From: Saccoglossus kowalevskii
Taxonomy: Eukaryota; Hemichordata; Enteropneusta; Harrimaniidae
Reading direction: 5' to 3'
Assembly (NCBI RefSeq): GCF_000003605.2
Contig: NW_003131860.1
Location: 216,612-228,400, forward strand
DNA length: 11,789 nucleotides
Shown: positions 1 through 8,439 of the stretch, piece by piece
Layout: every line of letters starts with the position of its first letter
Numbering within the stretch: position 1 is the stretch's first letter
The notes under the pieces: generated by a model
What the model saw: the letters and a program-made list of their open reading frames with translations, nothing else
What the model was told of the DNA's origin: nothing
Databases searched by the model: none
Program-made: the position numbers and the translations under genes

Positions 1-3000
1 AACCAATCCAGCATTTAATATGTGGAAACATCATTCTTTGCAAGCTGGTTATCCTCCACAACAAAGTTTACCAATTTACATGAATCAACCAGGTGCAACA
101 TCAATGATGAATTATAATACTTCACCAAGCAATTGTCTCCCACAACCAACTTCTAACCAACTCAACACCACTCCAGCTACCAATGATGTATCATATAATA
201 CTGCACAGCAAATGCAAGCTCAGTCATTGGATTTTCAATCCCTAGCCATGCAAGCATACATGTATCAGTATTGGGTTAATCAAGGTGCTATTCCACCATT
301 GGCCAATCAAATGCAGTACCCACTTGGTGAATTGACCAATCAAAATTCTCAAGTTCCAGTGTCTTTCAGTCAGTCATCTACTATTGGGAAACAGACTGAT
401 ATGACATCATTAACAGGAACCATTCAGAACCAGTTACCATCCATGCATCAAATGTATGTAGCTTCACCAGATGATCTACAAGTTCAGCCAGGTGCACAGA
501 GCTCAGCCAATCAGATCAAATATCAACAAAATCTACTGTCATCATCCAATGATGCCCCATCAAATGAAATGAAGCAAGGAAACATGCCACCAATGTCCAA
601 TCAGATGTTGCAGCCACAGAAAATTCCAGGACAACAATCAAGCTCCCAGGTGATAGGAGCCAAGAACAGCTATCCACTCAGTGAGCCCACTCTACAAAGT
701 TCTCGTACTGGTGATAGCAAAACAACCCCAATTTCCAGTATCTCAAATTCACAAGGTTGTAACAATCCAAATCAAGCAGGAGAGTCAGTTGCAGGACATC
801 TGAGAGTGAGAAATGCTAGTGAATGCATAAAATCCTCACAGAATCCTCCTCTGTCTCGGTCAGAAGCATGGTCTAATAAGCAACCACTTGATGTGCATAA
901 TCAAATGACATGTAATCAGGCATATCCAGTTCAGCAGAACCATGTGAGCTCATCTGGCTACATTGGCACTCAGAATGCATACAGTATGTCCTATCAGCAG
1001 CAACAAACTGGTGGGCCACATTCTATCGGGCAGAATGTACAGTTTAGAAGTGTGGCACCTCAAGAAAAGTTACAAGATTTTCAAAACTCTCGCTCATACC
1101 CATGGTGTAAGGATAACCTGTCAAGTGGATTGATTCAACATCCTGGAAGCATGGGATGTGGTCCTGATACTGGTCTGTTAACAGACTACACCTCTTTGCC
1201 AAATATACCACAGAGTGATCAGTCTGCCAATACAAATACAGGATGCATATTTTATGAGTTGAAAAGTAATCGGCCACATGCACTGTATCAAGTTTCTACT
1301 TGTGCTAGCAGTGAACAGCAGTTTGAAAACCGGCATGTGTATTCTCGTATTCGTCAACCTACCCTGAGCCAGTCTTTGAAAGATATTATGAACTATGCAG
1401 ACAATCAACAAACTGAAATAAAAATGAACCGCTCATCTAAGCCACCTTTGTCAACTAGATATCAGCCAGGTGTACGGACAACTTCAGCCAATCAGAAATC
1501 CATGTTGCCAATTATTAAGCAGGACAGTAGCCAATCTGCACGTCCATTCAAGGTCTCTATGGGCACTGATCGAAGTTGCATTAATCAACAACCTCCACTA
1601 AATGGGACATCACCAATTAATGTTGCTCTACGTGCACAAACACAGAGTACAGATGTTCCCACCTCATCATCTGTTTATACTCCTAATCTAATGAAAAACC
1701 AAGAATTCAACAATGGTCCTGCAGCCAATCGTGCTTCAGGTCCATATCATGTGACAGGAGTTACTCCTGAATATTCAACCAATCATGTGCCAGTAACGAG
1801 TCAGGCGCCAAGGGTCAATCCTCCATTTTCACCAAAGTCAAGTAATAATGTTGCAGTAAGTAAAATATCAACTCAAGCACCTGGATCCAGACCACTTTTA
1901 CAGCATTCCACACTGCCAACCAGACCAGTCTCTAATGCAGTGCCAATTGTTAACAGTGGTACTCTCCAACACAGCAGTCAGATTCAGCCTGGTGGAAGTC
2001 TTCCAGTTTTATCTGATGTTGGTGCTAGTGGTAGTGCAAAATGCCAACAAACCACACATTTACCGTTCAGTATGAGCAGCAACTTTCTCCCAACCTGCCC
2101 AGTATCACTTGATCCTTCCAAAAAACTTTCAACAACCAATCCAAAACTGAGTAATGCCTTTCCACTCTCCAGTGGGACTAGTCCAGTGTCTGCTGAATTA
2201 AGCACCAACTATCCGTTAACAAGTCAGCTAAAATTGCAACCAAATGTACCAGTGCCTCCATTACCAGCAGGGGATGATGAACTTCTGTTCAGTCTGCTGG
2301 AAGATCCTGAATATATGTCTTTGCTGGTAGAATTCATTAGTATCACAGCAAAACAACCACTTGACAATATGAAAACAACTTCTCCTAAATCCTTATCGAA
2401 ACCAGTGATGAATGATTCAACTAGAGAAGCAAAACCCTCAGCATTGAAGAGTATACCAGCACGTTCTCAGAAGAAGACAACTGCAGTTGTCACAGGAAGA
2501 TCAAGAGAACCTGTTGGCAGACCATTGAGTACCCGCACAACAGCAGTTTCACACCCCATCACATTAGCTACAGCTACTACAATACCCTCCATTGCAGGTG
2601 CTGTTGAATCTGTGTCCAACGCAGAACAAACTGTATCTTCTGCGGCATTGACCACTACAACAGCTTCTGAATTCTCAACAAGTTTGTCTCCAGTAATACA
2701 TGGAGCTTCAGTAGAAACAGTTGCAAATACTCCTGAGCCTGTTATGGCTATATCTACCCAAGATGCACCAGACGCTATTACTGAAAGACCAATTCAAGGT
2801 GCTGAAGTAGCAGTGAGACCAACTGGGTTGGACATTAGACCAACTGAGGTAGAAACAAGACAAAATGGGGTGGCAATGAAGCCAACTGAGGCAACAATGA
2901 GACCAACTGGGGTAGCAGCGAGGCCAGCAAGACAGAAGAGTGATGAAGTGCAACCCATGTCAGCTCCAGTACCTACATCCCTATCCATGCCACCTTTACT

Positions 3001-4369
3001 GCCATTTGTTTCTCTTGCTGCATCAGAGGAGAGTGATAGAGTGTCAGAAGAGCTGACTACGGATTCTTCACCTGTATCTGACAAGGCTGATGATGCATTA
3101 TCCATGCAAGAACAAACAGATAATGCTCAAACTTTAAATGTGAATGAATCAACTGAGAACCATGCACCTTCAGAGGAAAGTGAAAGAATGTCTCAGGAGC
3201 TGACTCTGACATCTGCATCTGTATCTGTAGCTGTAGCTGAGGATGCAATTTCCCTGCAAGAACATTCAGATGCTGTTCCTACTTTCAATGTGAAAGAATC
3301 ATCTGAGGACCATCCACCTTCAGAGGAATGTAAAAGAATGTCTAAGGAGCTGACTCCGACATCTGCATCTGTATCTGTAGCTGAGGATACAATTTCCCTG
3401 CAAGAACATTCAGATGCTGCTCTGACTTTCAATGTGAATGAATTAACTGAGGACCATCCACCTTCAGATGAAAGTGAAAAATTGTCTAAGAAGCTGACTC
3501 CACCACCGGCATCTCTTACTGATGACACTGAGGATGTGTTATCCATGCAAGAACAATCAGATGATTTTATAGTCCACTGTAGCTTGGCTACTGGAAAAGA
3601 GAATGTTAACACCTGTCAAACAGTCATCGATGTAGATAAGAGTAATGAGTATCAGGCAACTTTGCCAAACCTTGCAGTAGATGTTGTATTTGAAGCTGAT
3701 GGCCATCCTGATTCTTCAGAAGCTGAATATGGACCAGTCACTACATCTTCAAATGTTGCGATATATAGTGCTTCATATGAATCAAATTATGCAAGTCATG
3801 CGACAGAACAATCTGTAAGTGAAGCTGACATGAATGTTGAAACATCACCCCCTGTTGATACTATGACAACTGAAGAACTAATAATGCCTGAGTATATTGC
3901 AGGTGAAGTTGCACTAACATCTGAGGCTTCATTGTCTGATAAGGTTCCGAGGGACCTTGAGATGGATGATGATTCACCATCAGCTGCTCCCGCCATTCAG
4001 TCGGTAATGGCAACCCCTTCTGATAGAGATACACTAGAGTTTGCTGAAATTATGGCAGATGTAGCAGATGATCAGCCAGTTGCTGATGCACAGGCATCTA
4101 TGCCTAGTCAAGCCACTGCAAAAGACTTTACAGAGATCAGTTTAGACAAGGAAGAGACTATAGAGAACTCTCCCAGAGAGATGATACCTGCAAGCATTGA
4201 AGTTGCTGATGAGAAGGGTGGATGTTCTGCTACAGAGCATAATCAGTTCCTGGATGATCCTGTGAAATGTCTAGAGGATGAAGAATGGGATATTTTAGAA
4301 GATAAAGATTGTAAGGTCATTATTCCTGATGATACAGAAGACTTTAAGAAAGAGATGCCTGAAATACAG
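1..4369 (+). CDS. Large 5'-partial exon encoding a Q/N/S/P-rich disordered protein with acidic repeats; possible N-terminal extension of TOLLIP
   Basis: The frame is open from position 2 (codons for T-N-P-A-F-N precede the Met at 20), so the Met at 20 need not be the start and the exon probably continues left of the window. I count residues from that Met. Residues 1-740 are almost uncharged and rich in Gln, Asn, Ser and Pro, with recurring NQ motifs (prion-like). Residues 751-778 form a short hydrophobic segment (ELLFSLLEDPEYMSLLVEF). Residues 790-860 are Ser/Thr-rich and basic. Residues 932-973 are heptad repeats, 1003-1189 are four 48-50-residue acidic repeats, and the rest is acidic, ending with an LIR-like motif at 1420-1426. 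No globular domain, transmembrane helix or catalytic motif is visible. The exon appears to end at CAG|gtaatc (phase 0). Read through that donor, the frame stops at 4391-4393 after VISVLFA. A 4.4-kb open frame in AT-rich DNA is certainly coding; its function and gene membership are inferred only. Confidence 0.85.
2273..2353 (+). other. Short hydrophobic/acidic segment in the disordered chain (residues 752-778)
   Basis: The peptide begins DDELLFSLLEDPEY and continues MSLLVEFISITAK. It is the only stretch of the large exon dense in Leu, Ile, Phe and Val, and it sits between the uncharged Q/N/S-rich half and the charged half. It could be an amphipathic helix used for partner binding. The FSLL core after acidic residues also fits a loose [FWY]xx[LIV] LC3-interacting pattern. 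It is too short and too interrupted by acidic residues to be a membrane span. The role is inference. Confidence 0.4.
2813..2938 (+). repeat. Coding 21-bp (7-residue) tandem repeat, about six copies
   Basis: Six successive heptads are visible: VRPTGLD, IRPTEVE, TRQNGVA, MKPTEAT, MRPTGVA and ARPARQK (residues 932-973). The consensus is a basic residue, Pro, Thr, Gly or Glu, then a small or aliphatic residue. The DNA copies share the AGACCAACTG core. It is a degenerate minisatellite inside the exon, kept in frame because the unit is a multiple of three. Confidence 0.85.
3026..3586 (+). repeat. Coding tandem repeat of about 144-150 bp, four copies (48-50 residue acidic module)
   Basis: The copies start at 3026, 3173, 3323 and 3467 (residues 1003, 1052, 1102 and 1150). 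Each begins [ED]E[SC]xxxSxxLT, has a middle SxQE(Q/H)(S/T)D core and, in the first three, ends near NVxExxExHxPS. Copies 2 and 3 are the most alike, including the segment around SLQEHSDA, which suggests a more recent duplication. Copy 4 loses the ending and runs into unique sequence. The modules are acidic and rich in Ser/Thr, so they look disordered and possibly phosphorylated. No known domain is recognised. Confidence 0.9.
4271..4306 (+). other. LC3-interacting region (LIR/AIM)-like motif LEDEEWDILEDK
   Basis: Residues 1418-1429 contain W1423-D-I-L1426 directly preceded by D-E-E and followed by E-D. This matches the established LIR pattern [W/F/Y]-x-x-[L/I/V] with acidic residues upstream, as in autophagy receptors such as SQSTM1. 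It lies in a disordered acidic stretch, which is the usual setting, and 24 codons before the splice donor. Binding to ATG8-family proteins is inferred from the motif alone. Confidence 0.5.
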
Positions 4370-4444
4370 GTAATCTCAGTATTATTCGCATAATATTGCG
4401 TACATACATTTATATGCATGCATGTTCAATGTACCTTATAGTTC

Positions 4445-4473
4445 ATTCATTTATTTATTTATTTGTTTATTTA
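4445..4473. repeat. ATTT-type microsatellite
   Basis: About six imperfect ATTT units with one ATTTG interruption. It is a simple repeat just downstream of the large ORF. Confidence 0.7.
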
Positions 4474-4600
4474 AGTTCTTCAATGATAAACATGATGAAA
4501 GTATGAAAAAATAAGTCTACATAGTGGTTCAATAGTAATGATAAGAATGAAATCAAATGACAAAACTTCAACAGTTTGGCATATTGTGTGTTCCGTATTC

Positions 4601-4696
4601 TGTATGATCTACTCTTGGTTTTTACTTGCTCTAAATCAGCTGTTCCAATGTATGATCTAGTCTTGGTTTTTACTCGCTCTAAACCAGCTGTTCCAA
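4601..4696. repeat. 48-bp tandem duplication, two copies
   Basis: Copies 4601-4648 and 4649-4696 both begin TGTATGATCTA and end CAGCTGTTCCAA, and differ at three positions by eye. The high similarity points to a recent local duplication. It is non-coding. Confidence 0.9.
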
Positions 4697-4935
4697 TACA
4701 ATCAAGGCTGCCTAAGCTTTAGATTTCCAGTCATTATGAGCAGCACAATGCATGTTGGGTATTGTTGTCAGTATATTAATATTTATTACATCTGAAAATG
4801 GATAGCATCTTCTGTAATATTAATTTTCTGAAAAATTATGATTACGAAAGTACACATGCCACTTCTATTAGTGTCAACACAATCTCTGCTCTAAGCAGTT
4901 GATCATAACTTGTTTTCTATTTCAATTTCACTTAA

Positions 4936-4941
4936 AATAAA
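4936..4941 (+). promoter_or_regulatory. Candidate AATAAA polyadenylation signal
   Basis: It is the first AATAAA I find downstream of the in-frame stop at 4391-4393. If the large ORF is a separate gene that does not use the donor at 4370, this could end its mRNA with a 3'UTR of about 0.55 kb. In AT-rich DNA such hexamers are common by chance, so support is weak. Confidence 0.2.
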
Positions 4942-5092
4942 AGTTTTAGCAATACAACAACAGTTGCTTCTGGGTAGATTACTTTCTGATGATTCCATAT
5001 ATTAGGTGATATTTTTTCTTTGATAAATTTCTGTATATGTTTTTCAATCTCATCAGTACTGAATACTTTTTTTTGTTTTATTTCTCATCCAG

Positions 5093-5125
5093 ACATGTTT
5101 GCAGTTCACCAGACACGGCAGACAG
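5093..5125 (+). CDS. TOLLIP: Candidate 33-bp mini-exon joining the large exon to TOLLIP (TCLQFTRHGRQ)
   Basis: A strong pyrimidine tract ending in CTCATCCAG precedes 5093, and CAG|gtacat follows 5125. The 33 bp are 11 codons, so phase 0 is kept on both sides, matching both the large exon (phase 0 end) and the exon at 7912 (phase 0 start). The peptide ends RHGRQ immediately before VLVGDLPDDF. This resembles the short basic stretch that precedes the equivalent V-x-x-G-[ED]-L-P segment in TOLLIP (human QRGP|VYIGELPQDF, from memory). An ATG at 5095 is in another frame and would not join in phase. A 33-bp exon could be a chance find, so confidence is limited. Confidence 0.42.
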
Positions 5126-5393
5126 GTACATGTATTTGTACTTTTTCTTTCATTTATGCCTGGCAGAAGTGTGTTGGGTAGAACCTGTGTTTTTTTCCTT
5201 GGCTTGGCTTTTGCTTGCATTGTCCTAACCTGGCATTACTGGATTTAAGTAACCTCTTACAATCCTTTTAGACTCCTAGATTAGTATGTTGAGCCAGTTT
5301 TTCAATATGTTATTTTCATATTTTATAATTAGTCTGTTTCCCCTTAAGATAGCAACTTAGGATATTCCCATTAATTGATAGATCTTATTTTAA

Positions 5394-5740
5394 TAGACCT
5401 TTTTTCGTTCACTACGAGATCCCGCGTTATGCGTGAAATCAAACGTAAAAACAAAGGTCATAGCGTCGTAGTGGCGACAAACATCGCATGGGATTCGACA
5501 AACACGAAAGTATTTTGGGGAATATTTCCATGCTTAATAATGTGCTGTACACATTTGATGATGGTCAATTTCGATGAAGTAAGGGTATTCAAACGCAATA
5601 TTTCCCTGTCAAAGATCGGCCTTTCGATGTGAGCTACGAAATAAAGAAATTCAAGCTCAAAATCAAATTGTTTGATTTTTATGACAGACGCATCTTTCAC
5701 GCAACTCATGAGATCTCGCAGTTGAACGAAAAATCACCTA
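5394..5740. mobile_element. MITE-like non-autonomous DNA transposon with about 48-bp inverted repeats and TTAA flanks
   Basis: The left end (TAGACCTTTTTTCGTTCA) and the reverse complement of the right end (TAGGTGATTTTTCGTTCA) match. The inverted repeats continue inward through GAGATC to a shared TGCGTGAAA, and are roughly three quarters identical over about 48 bp with one gap. TTAA lies at both outer edges (5390-5393 and 5741-5744), which is the target-site signature of piggyBac-type elements. The interior carries about 20 CpGs, while the flanks have almost none. Short ORFs on either strand match no transposase I know. The piggyBac link is inference from the flanks only. Confidence 0.65.
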
Positions 5741-6326
5741 TTAAACCAGTGTATTTATATATTCTAGTTACATGTGCTGTTTCTGACAGGTTGGTCTGAA
5801 ACACAATTCATTAAAACAATTTTCCTGGTTGCTATCTTTTAGGAATGATGCTTTGCCAACTTATAATACATACATGTATACATGCTGCTATCTATTTATA
5901 TTCTTTCACTCTGACCATTGTTGACCATCAATCATGTAAACTCTGGACACTCTGATTTTTATTTTAAGGTCTTTATACCTCTATTGTTGTAGTCCAACAT
6001 TCAGTAGTCTTTTATTTGGTGTAACATTCATATTTTTCATACATGGTACCATTTCCACTGGTTATCAGGTTGGTTGTTCTATTTGCAGCACTTCTTTAAT
6101 GTATTGGGGTATCAAGGTAGCAAACAAACTGTCAGTACTTCAGCTTAATTAAAATTTGTGTCAAATTTGCGAAAATGTCATGCAACTATTTCAAATTTTT
6201 TTACAGTAATTTTACAAATTTAGAATCCCATATTATAATGTACATGAACATGTAAGATGCTACCGAGAATATTAAAGTTTATATTCTTAGTAGGTGCAAG
6301 TAGAGCGCCCTCAGTGGTGACATTAT

Positions 6327-6360
6327 AAAATCTATGTGACCTTCAGATGTCATAGATTTT
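6327..6360. repeat. Short perfect inverted repeat (10-bp arms, 14-nt spacer)
   Basis: AAAATCTATG at 6327-6336 is mirrored by CATAGATTTT at 6351-6360. It lies 14 bp after a GCGCCCTC motif and just left of a larger imperfect palindrome. It may be part of an old element; it is not a protein-coding feature. Confidence 0.6.
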
Positions 6361-6401
6361 GGTGGTCTGAACAGCAGCAACCCCTCCAGTATCAGTGATT
6401 T

Positions 6402-6567
6402 ACTTTTATCATGAGACGACCATTGCTGTCTATTTGAGTTCCAAGCATTGCTTTCGCATTGATGGAACGTATCGTCGGGGAACCGTACGTATCATATCGT
6501 TGCGGGGGATTCGAAAGCAAGGCTAAGAATGCAAAGTAGTGAACAGTGGCCACCGCATGATAAAAGT
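6402..6567. repeat. Imperfect palindrome, likely a decayed inverted-repeat element
   Basis: ACTTTTATCATG (6402-6413) is the reverse complement of 6556-6567, and TTGCTTTCG (6448-6456) is the reverse complement of 6512-6520. The intervening arm sequence is weakly similar. The 55-bp centre is CpG-rich and contains two related pieces around TATCGTCGGGG and TATCGTTGCGGGG. No target duplication could be fixed. Confidence 0.55.
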
Positions 6568-6862
6568 GTTTTAGATTTGTATAATGTCATGGAACATGTC
6601 CAATTTAGAGATTCAAAATAAAGCAATTCACCTTTCTATATAGAAAGATTTTAACAGGAACTGGTCATTGCTGTATGTTCTTGGTAACTCCAATCACTGG
6701 TTTTTTAATTCTATCTACAGCTGGGTATGTCATCTACACATTTTACCATATGTACCGTATGCTGTTTACGCCACTCTCTGTCTCTTTAACTGCATGATTG
6801 ATTCATTGATAGCATCAACACTTCCCCTGCAGGTTTATAGCAGTTTATCCAGCATTCTACTA

Positions 6863-7032
6863 CTGTAGAATACTTTATTTTCGCTATTTTCTCTGAAGGG
6901 ATGATTTTGTGAAAATAAAACCCAGCGAATATTCTTTTTTTCCTATATTTCACATTCAACTTATCAAAAATCAGTGAAAATAAATGCCTTTTCAGCGAAA
7001 ATTGTTTCCAGCTAAAATAATGTATTTCACAG
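6863..7032. mobile_element. MITE-like element, 170 bp, 23-bp inverted repeats, TA flanks
   Basis: The left 23 bp (CTGTAGAATACTTTATTTTC then GCT) and the reverse complement of 7010-7032 agree at 19 of 23 positions. TA dinucleotides sit at both edges (6861-6862 and 7033-7034), the target site of Tc1/mariner-type elements. The interior repeats GCGAA/TTCGC motifs next to AT-rich DNA. No transposase is encoded, so it would be non-autonomous. Confidence 0.65.
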
Positions 7033-7911
7033 TATTTAACTAATACGTTTATGTACAAGATCCAAGTGATTATTGTATCCCAGTTACATCTAATACACAT
7101 GTGTCTATGGTGTGTTTTAGTACCCACATATTGGTAGTATGCTTAGACTGCGAACTTTGCAATCTTGAATTTCATTTCCTTGTGTTTCATCTAGTGTGTA
7201 TTGTAAAGTTCACTGCACACTAATATCCGCATGTTTTATACTACAAGGCGTCTGATATTGTCATGGTTACATTGTTTCAGTAACTGTGAAAAAATAGAAA
7301 AACAGTACAACCATATCCTCAGATGTGTGTGTATCCCATGTGGCGTTTTTTTGAAAAAATATATAAATACAATATCAGAGAGAGATTTACACAAAAATAA
7401 AAAAAAATGCCAGTTGTTCAAAAATGCATCATACTTCCTTACAAAGGCATAAAATTCAGAAAACAGTTGAGAAATAACTTTACAATTTTAATTTTTTCCA
7501 AATATTAAAATTATACTAAATCGACTTCAATTTTATTAGGTTTATTATTTTTATTATTCATGATTGTGAGTTTATGCAAATCATATTTCGGGATAATTAA
7601 TTGATTGTGAATAATGTGAAACCTCATATTCAGAGCTATCAAGGCTATCAAAGTTGTATGCAGCTTTGCTCATGCTTTTTACAATAGGAATATTTAATGA
7701 TCATGGTTAGAACCAACAAAAAATATTTGCATCTTCCAGAAATGAAAGTGTAACAAAATTACTCTTATTTGAAGGTTTTATGGTACTTAGAAAACATTTA
7801 TTTTATTCATATTTATTGTGTTATCTCTGTTGTGATTTTTTTTTTAGAATACAGACATAATGGTTAAAAATGTTGTATTTTTCTTATCTGTTGATATCTC
7901 TTTTGTTCTAG

Positions 7912-8082
7912 GTTTTGGTTGGGGATCTTCCCGATGACTTCCTGAGATTTGAAGCCACACAACAGCAGACTCAGATGACCTTAGATGAGGAGACAGCGAG
8001 GGCGTTACAGTATCAGCAAACAGGGTGGGCAGGAGTGCATCAGCCGAATGTTTTAGGCAGACTTAGTATAACTATTGCACAG
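7912..8082 (+). CDS. TOLLIP: TOLLIP exon: Tom1-binding segment and start of C2 domain
   Basis: The exon lies between TTGTTCTAG and CAG|gtaatt and encodes 57 residues in phase 0/0. It begins VLVGDLPDDFLRF, matching the human TOLLIP VYIGELPQDFLRI stretch, has a Gln-rich stretch (TQQQTQ ... ALQYQQ), and ends LGRLSITIAQ, the first C2 strand (human VGRLNITVVQ). TOLLIP is an endosomal adaptor that binds Tom1 through this N-terminal region, phosphoinositides through C2 and ubiquitin through CUE. It works in receptor sorting, in damping Toll/IL-1 signalling and in selective autophagy. The reading into this exon must come from an upstream exon because there is no in-frame Met. Confidence 0.93.
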
Positions 8083-8249
8083 GTAATTAACAAAATACTT
8101 TCATGGGTCAAGCTCTTTTCATTGATATTAATTGTGGAACCAGAAATTTTATTCATCAGATCTGTAGATAACCAAAATGTTTTTTCACTCACTAGATGGA
8201 AATTTTCATCTCTAATATTTCATATCAAATTTTGTTTTTCTCGTTTCAG

Positions 8250-8432
8250 GCCAAATTAGCCAAGAATTATGGTCTGACAAAAATGGATCCTTATTGTCGT
8301 ATCCGTGTTGGTCATGCAGTATTTGAAACTCCGACAGCTCATAACGGATCCAAAAATCCACGATGGAATAAAGTCATCCAGTGCAACTTACCGCATGGTG
8401 TAGACTCATTTTACTTAGAAATTTTTGATGAG
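8250..8432 (+). CDS. TOLLIP: TOLLIP exon: C2 domain core
   Basis: The exon lies between TCGTTTCAG and GAG|gtagga and encodes 61 residues in phase 0/0. Its sequence [20 protein letters not shown] followed by [17 protein letters not shown] and [12 protein letters not shown] is nearly the same as vertebrate TOLLIP. The C2 domain binds phosphoinositides and places the protein on endosomes. The WNKV and YLEI tetrapeptides fit the [W/F/Y]xx[L/I/V] pattern and have been discussed as ATG8-binding sites in TOLLIP (recalled, not checked). The donor is followed after 7 bp by a minisatellite. Confidence 0.96.
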
Positions 8433-8439
8433 GTAGGAA

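Larger units (their letters stand above)
4370..5092 (+). other. Probable intron after the large exon
   Basis: It starts with gtaatc after CAG and, if the mini-exon at 5093 is real, ends with a strong polypyrimidine tract and CAG. The in-frame stop of the large ORF falls 24 bp inside it. It holds an ATTT-rich microsatellite (about 4445-4473), a 48-bp tandem duplication (4601-4696) and an AATAAA at 4936. No other coding sequence is seen. Confidence 0.6.
5126..7911 (+). other. Long intron before the first certain TOLLIP exon
   Basis: About 2.8 kb without recognisable coding sequence. It contains a TTAA-flanked inverted-repeat element (5394-5740), a small perfect hairpin (6327-6360), an imperfect palindrome (6402-6567) and a TA-flanked inverted-repeat element (6863-7032). 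The remainder is AT-rich low-complexity DNA. I looked for a short ATG-containing TOLLIP first exon with a phase-0 donor and saw no convincing one. Confidence 0.6.

Noticed and set aside
3193-3612. Antisense 139-residue frame in the large exon
   Set aside because: It is the complement of the coding tandem repeat; the + strand frame is continuous for 4.4 kb and is clearly the real one.
5095-5125. Canonical TOLLIP first exon starting at the ATG at 5095 (MFAVHQTRQT)
   Set aside because: It would end in phase 1, while the next exon must be entered in phase 0, and an acceptor-type pyrimidine tract sits right before it.
5375-5709. Overlapping open frames of about 85 residues on both strands, considered as a gene or transposase fragment
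   Set aside because: They lie inside the inverted-repeat element, lack any recognisable domain, and opposite-strand overlap in a CpG-rich element explains them.
6484-6520. tRNA B-box-like sequence near GGGGGATTCGAA (possible SINE)
   Set aside because: It does not fit the B-box consensus well and has no A-box at the right distance or cloverleaf.
6472-6540. Short ATG frame MERIVGEPY in the CpG-rich patch as a first exon
   Set aside because: It stops after about 25 codons, has no fitting donor and lies in the centre of a palindrome.
6721-6840. Candidate exon after the acceptor-like CTATCTACAG
   Set aside because: The nearest donor leaves a 4-bp exon and further reading gives a Cys/Leu-rich frame without similarity or good phase.
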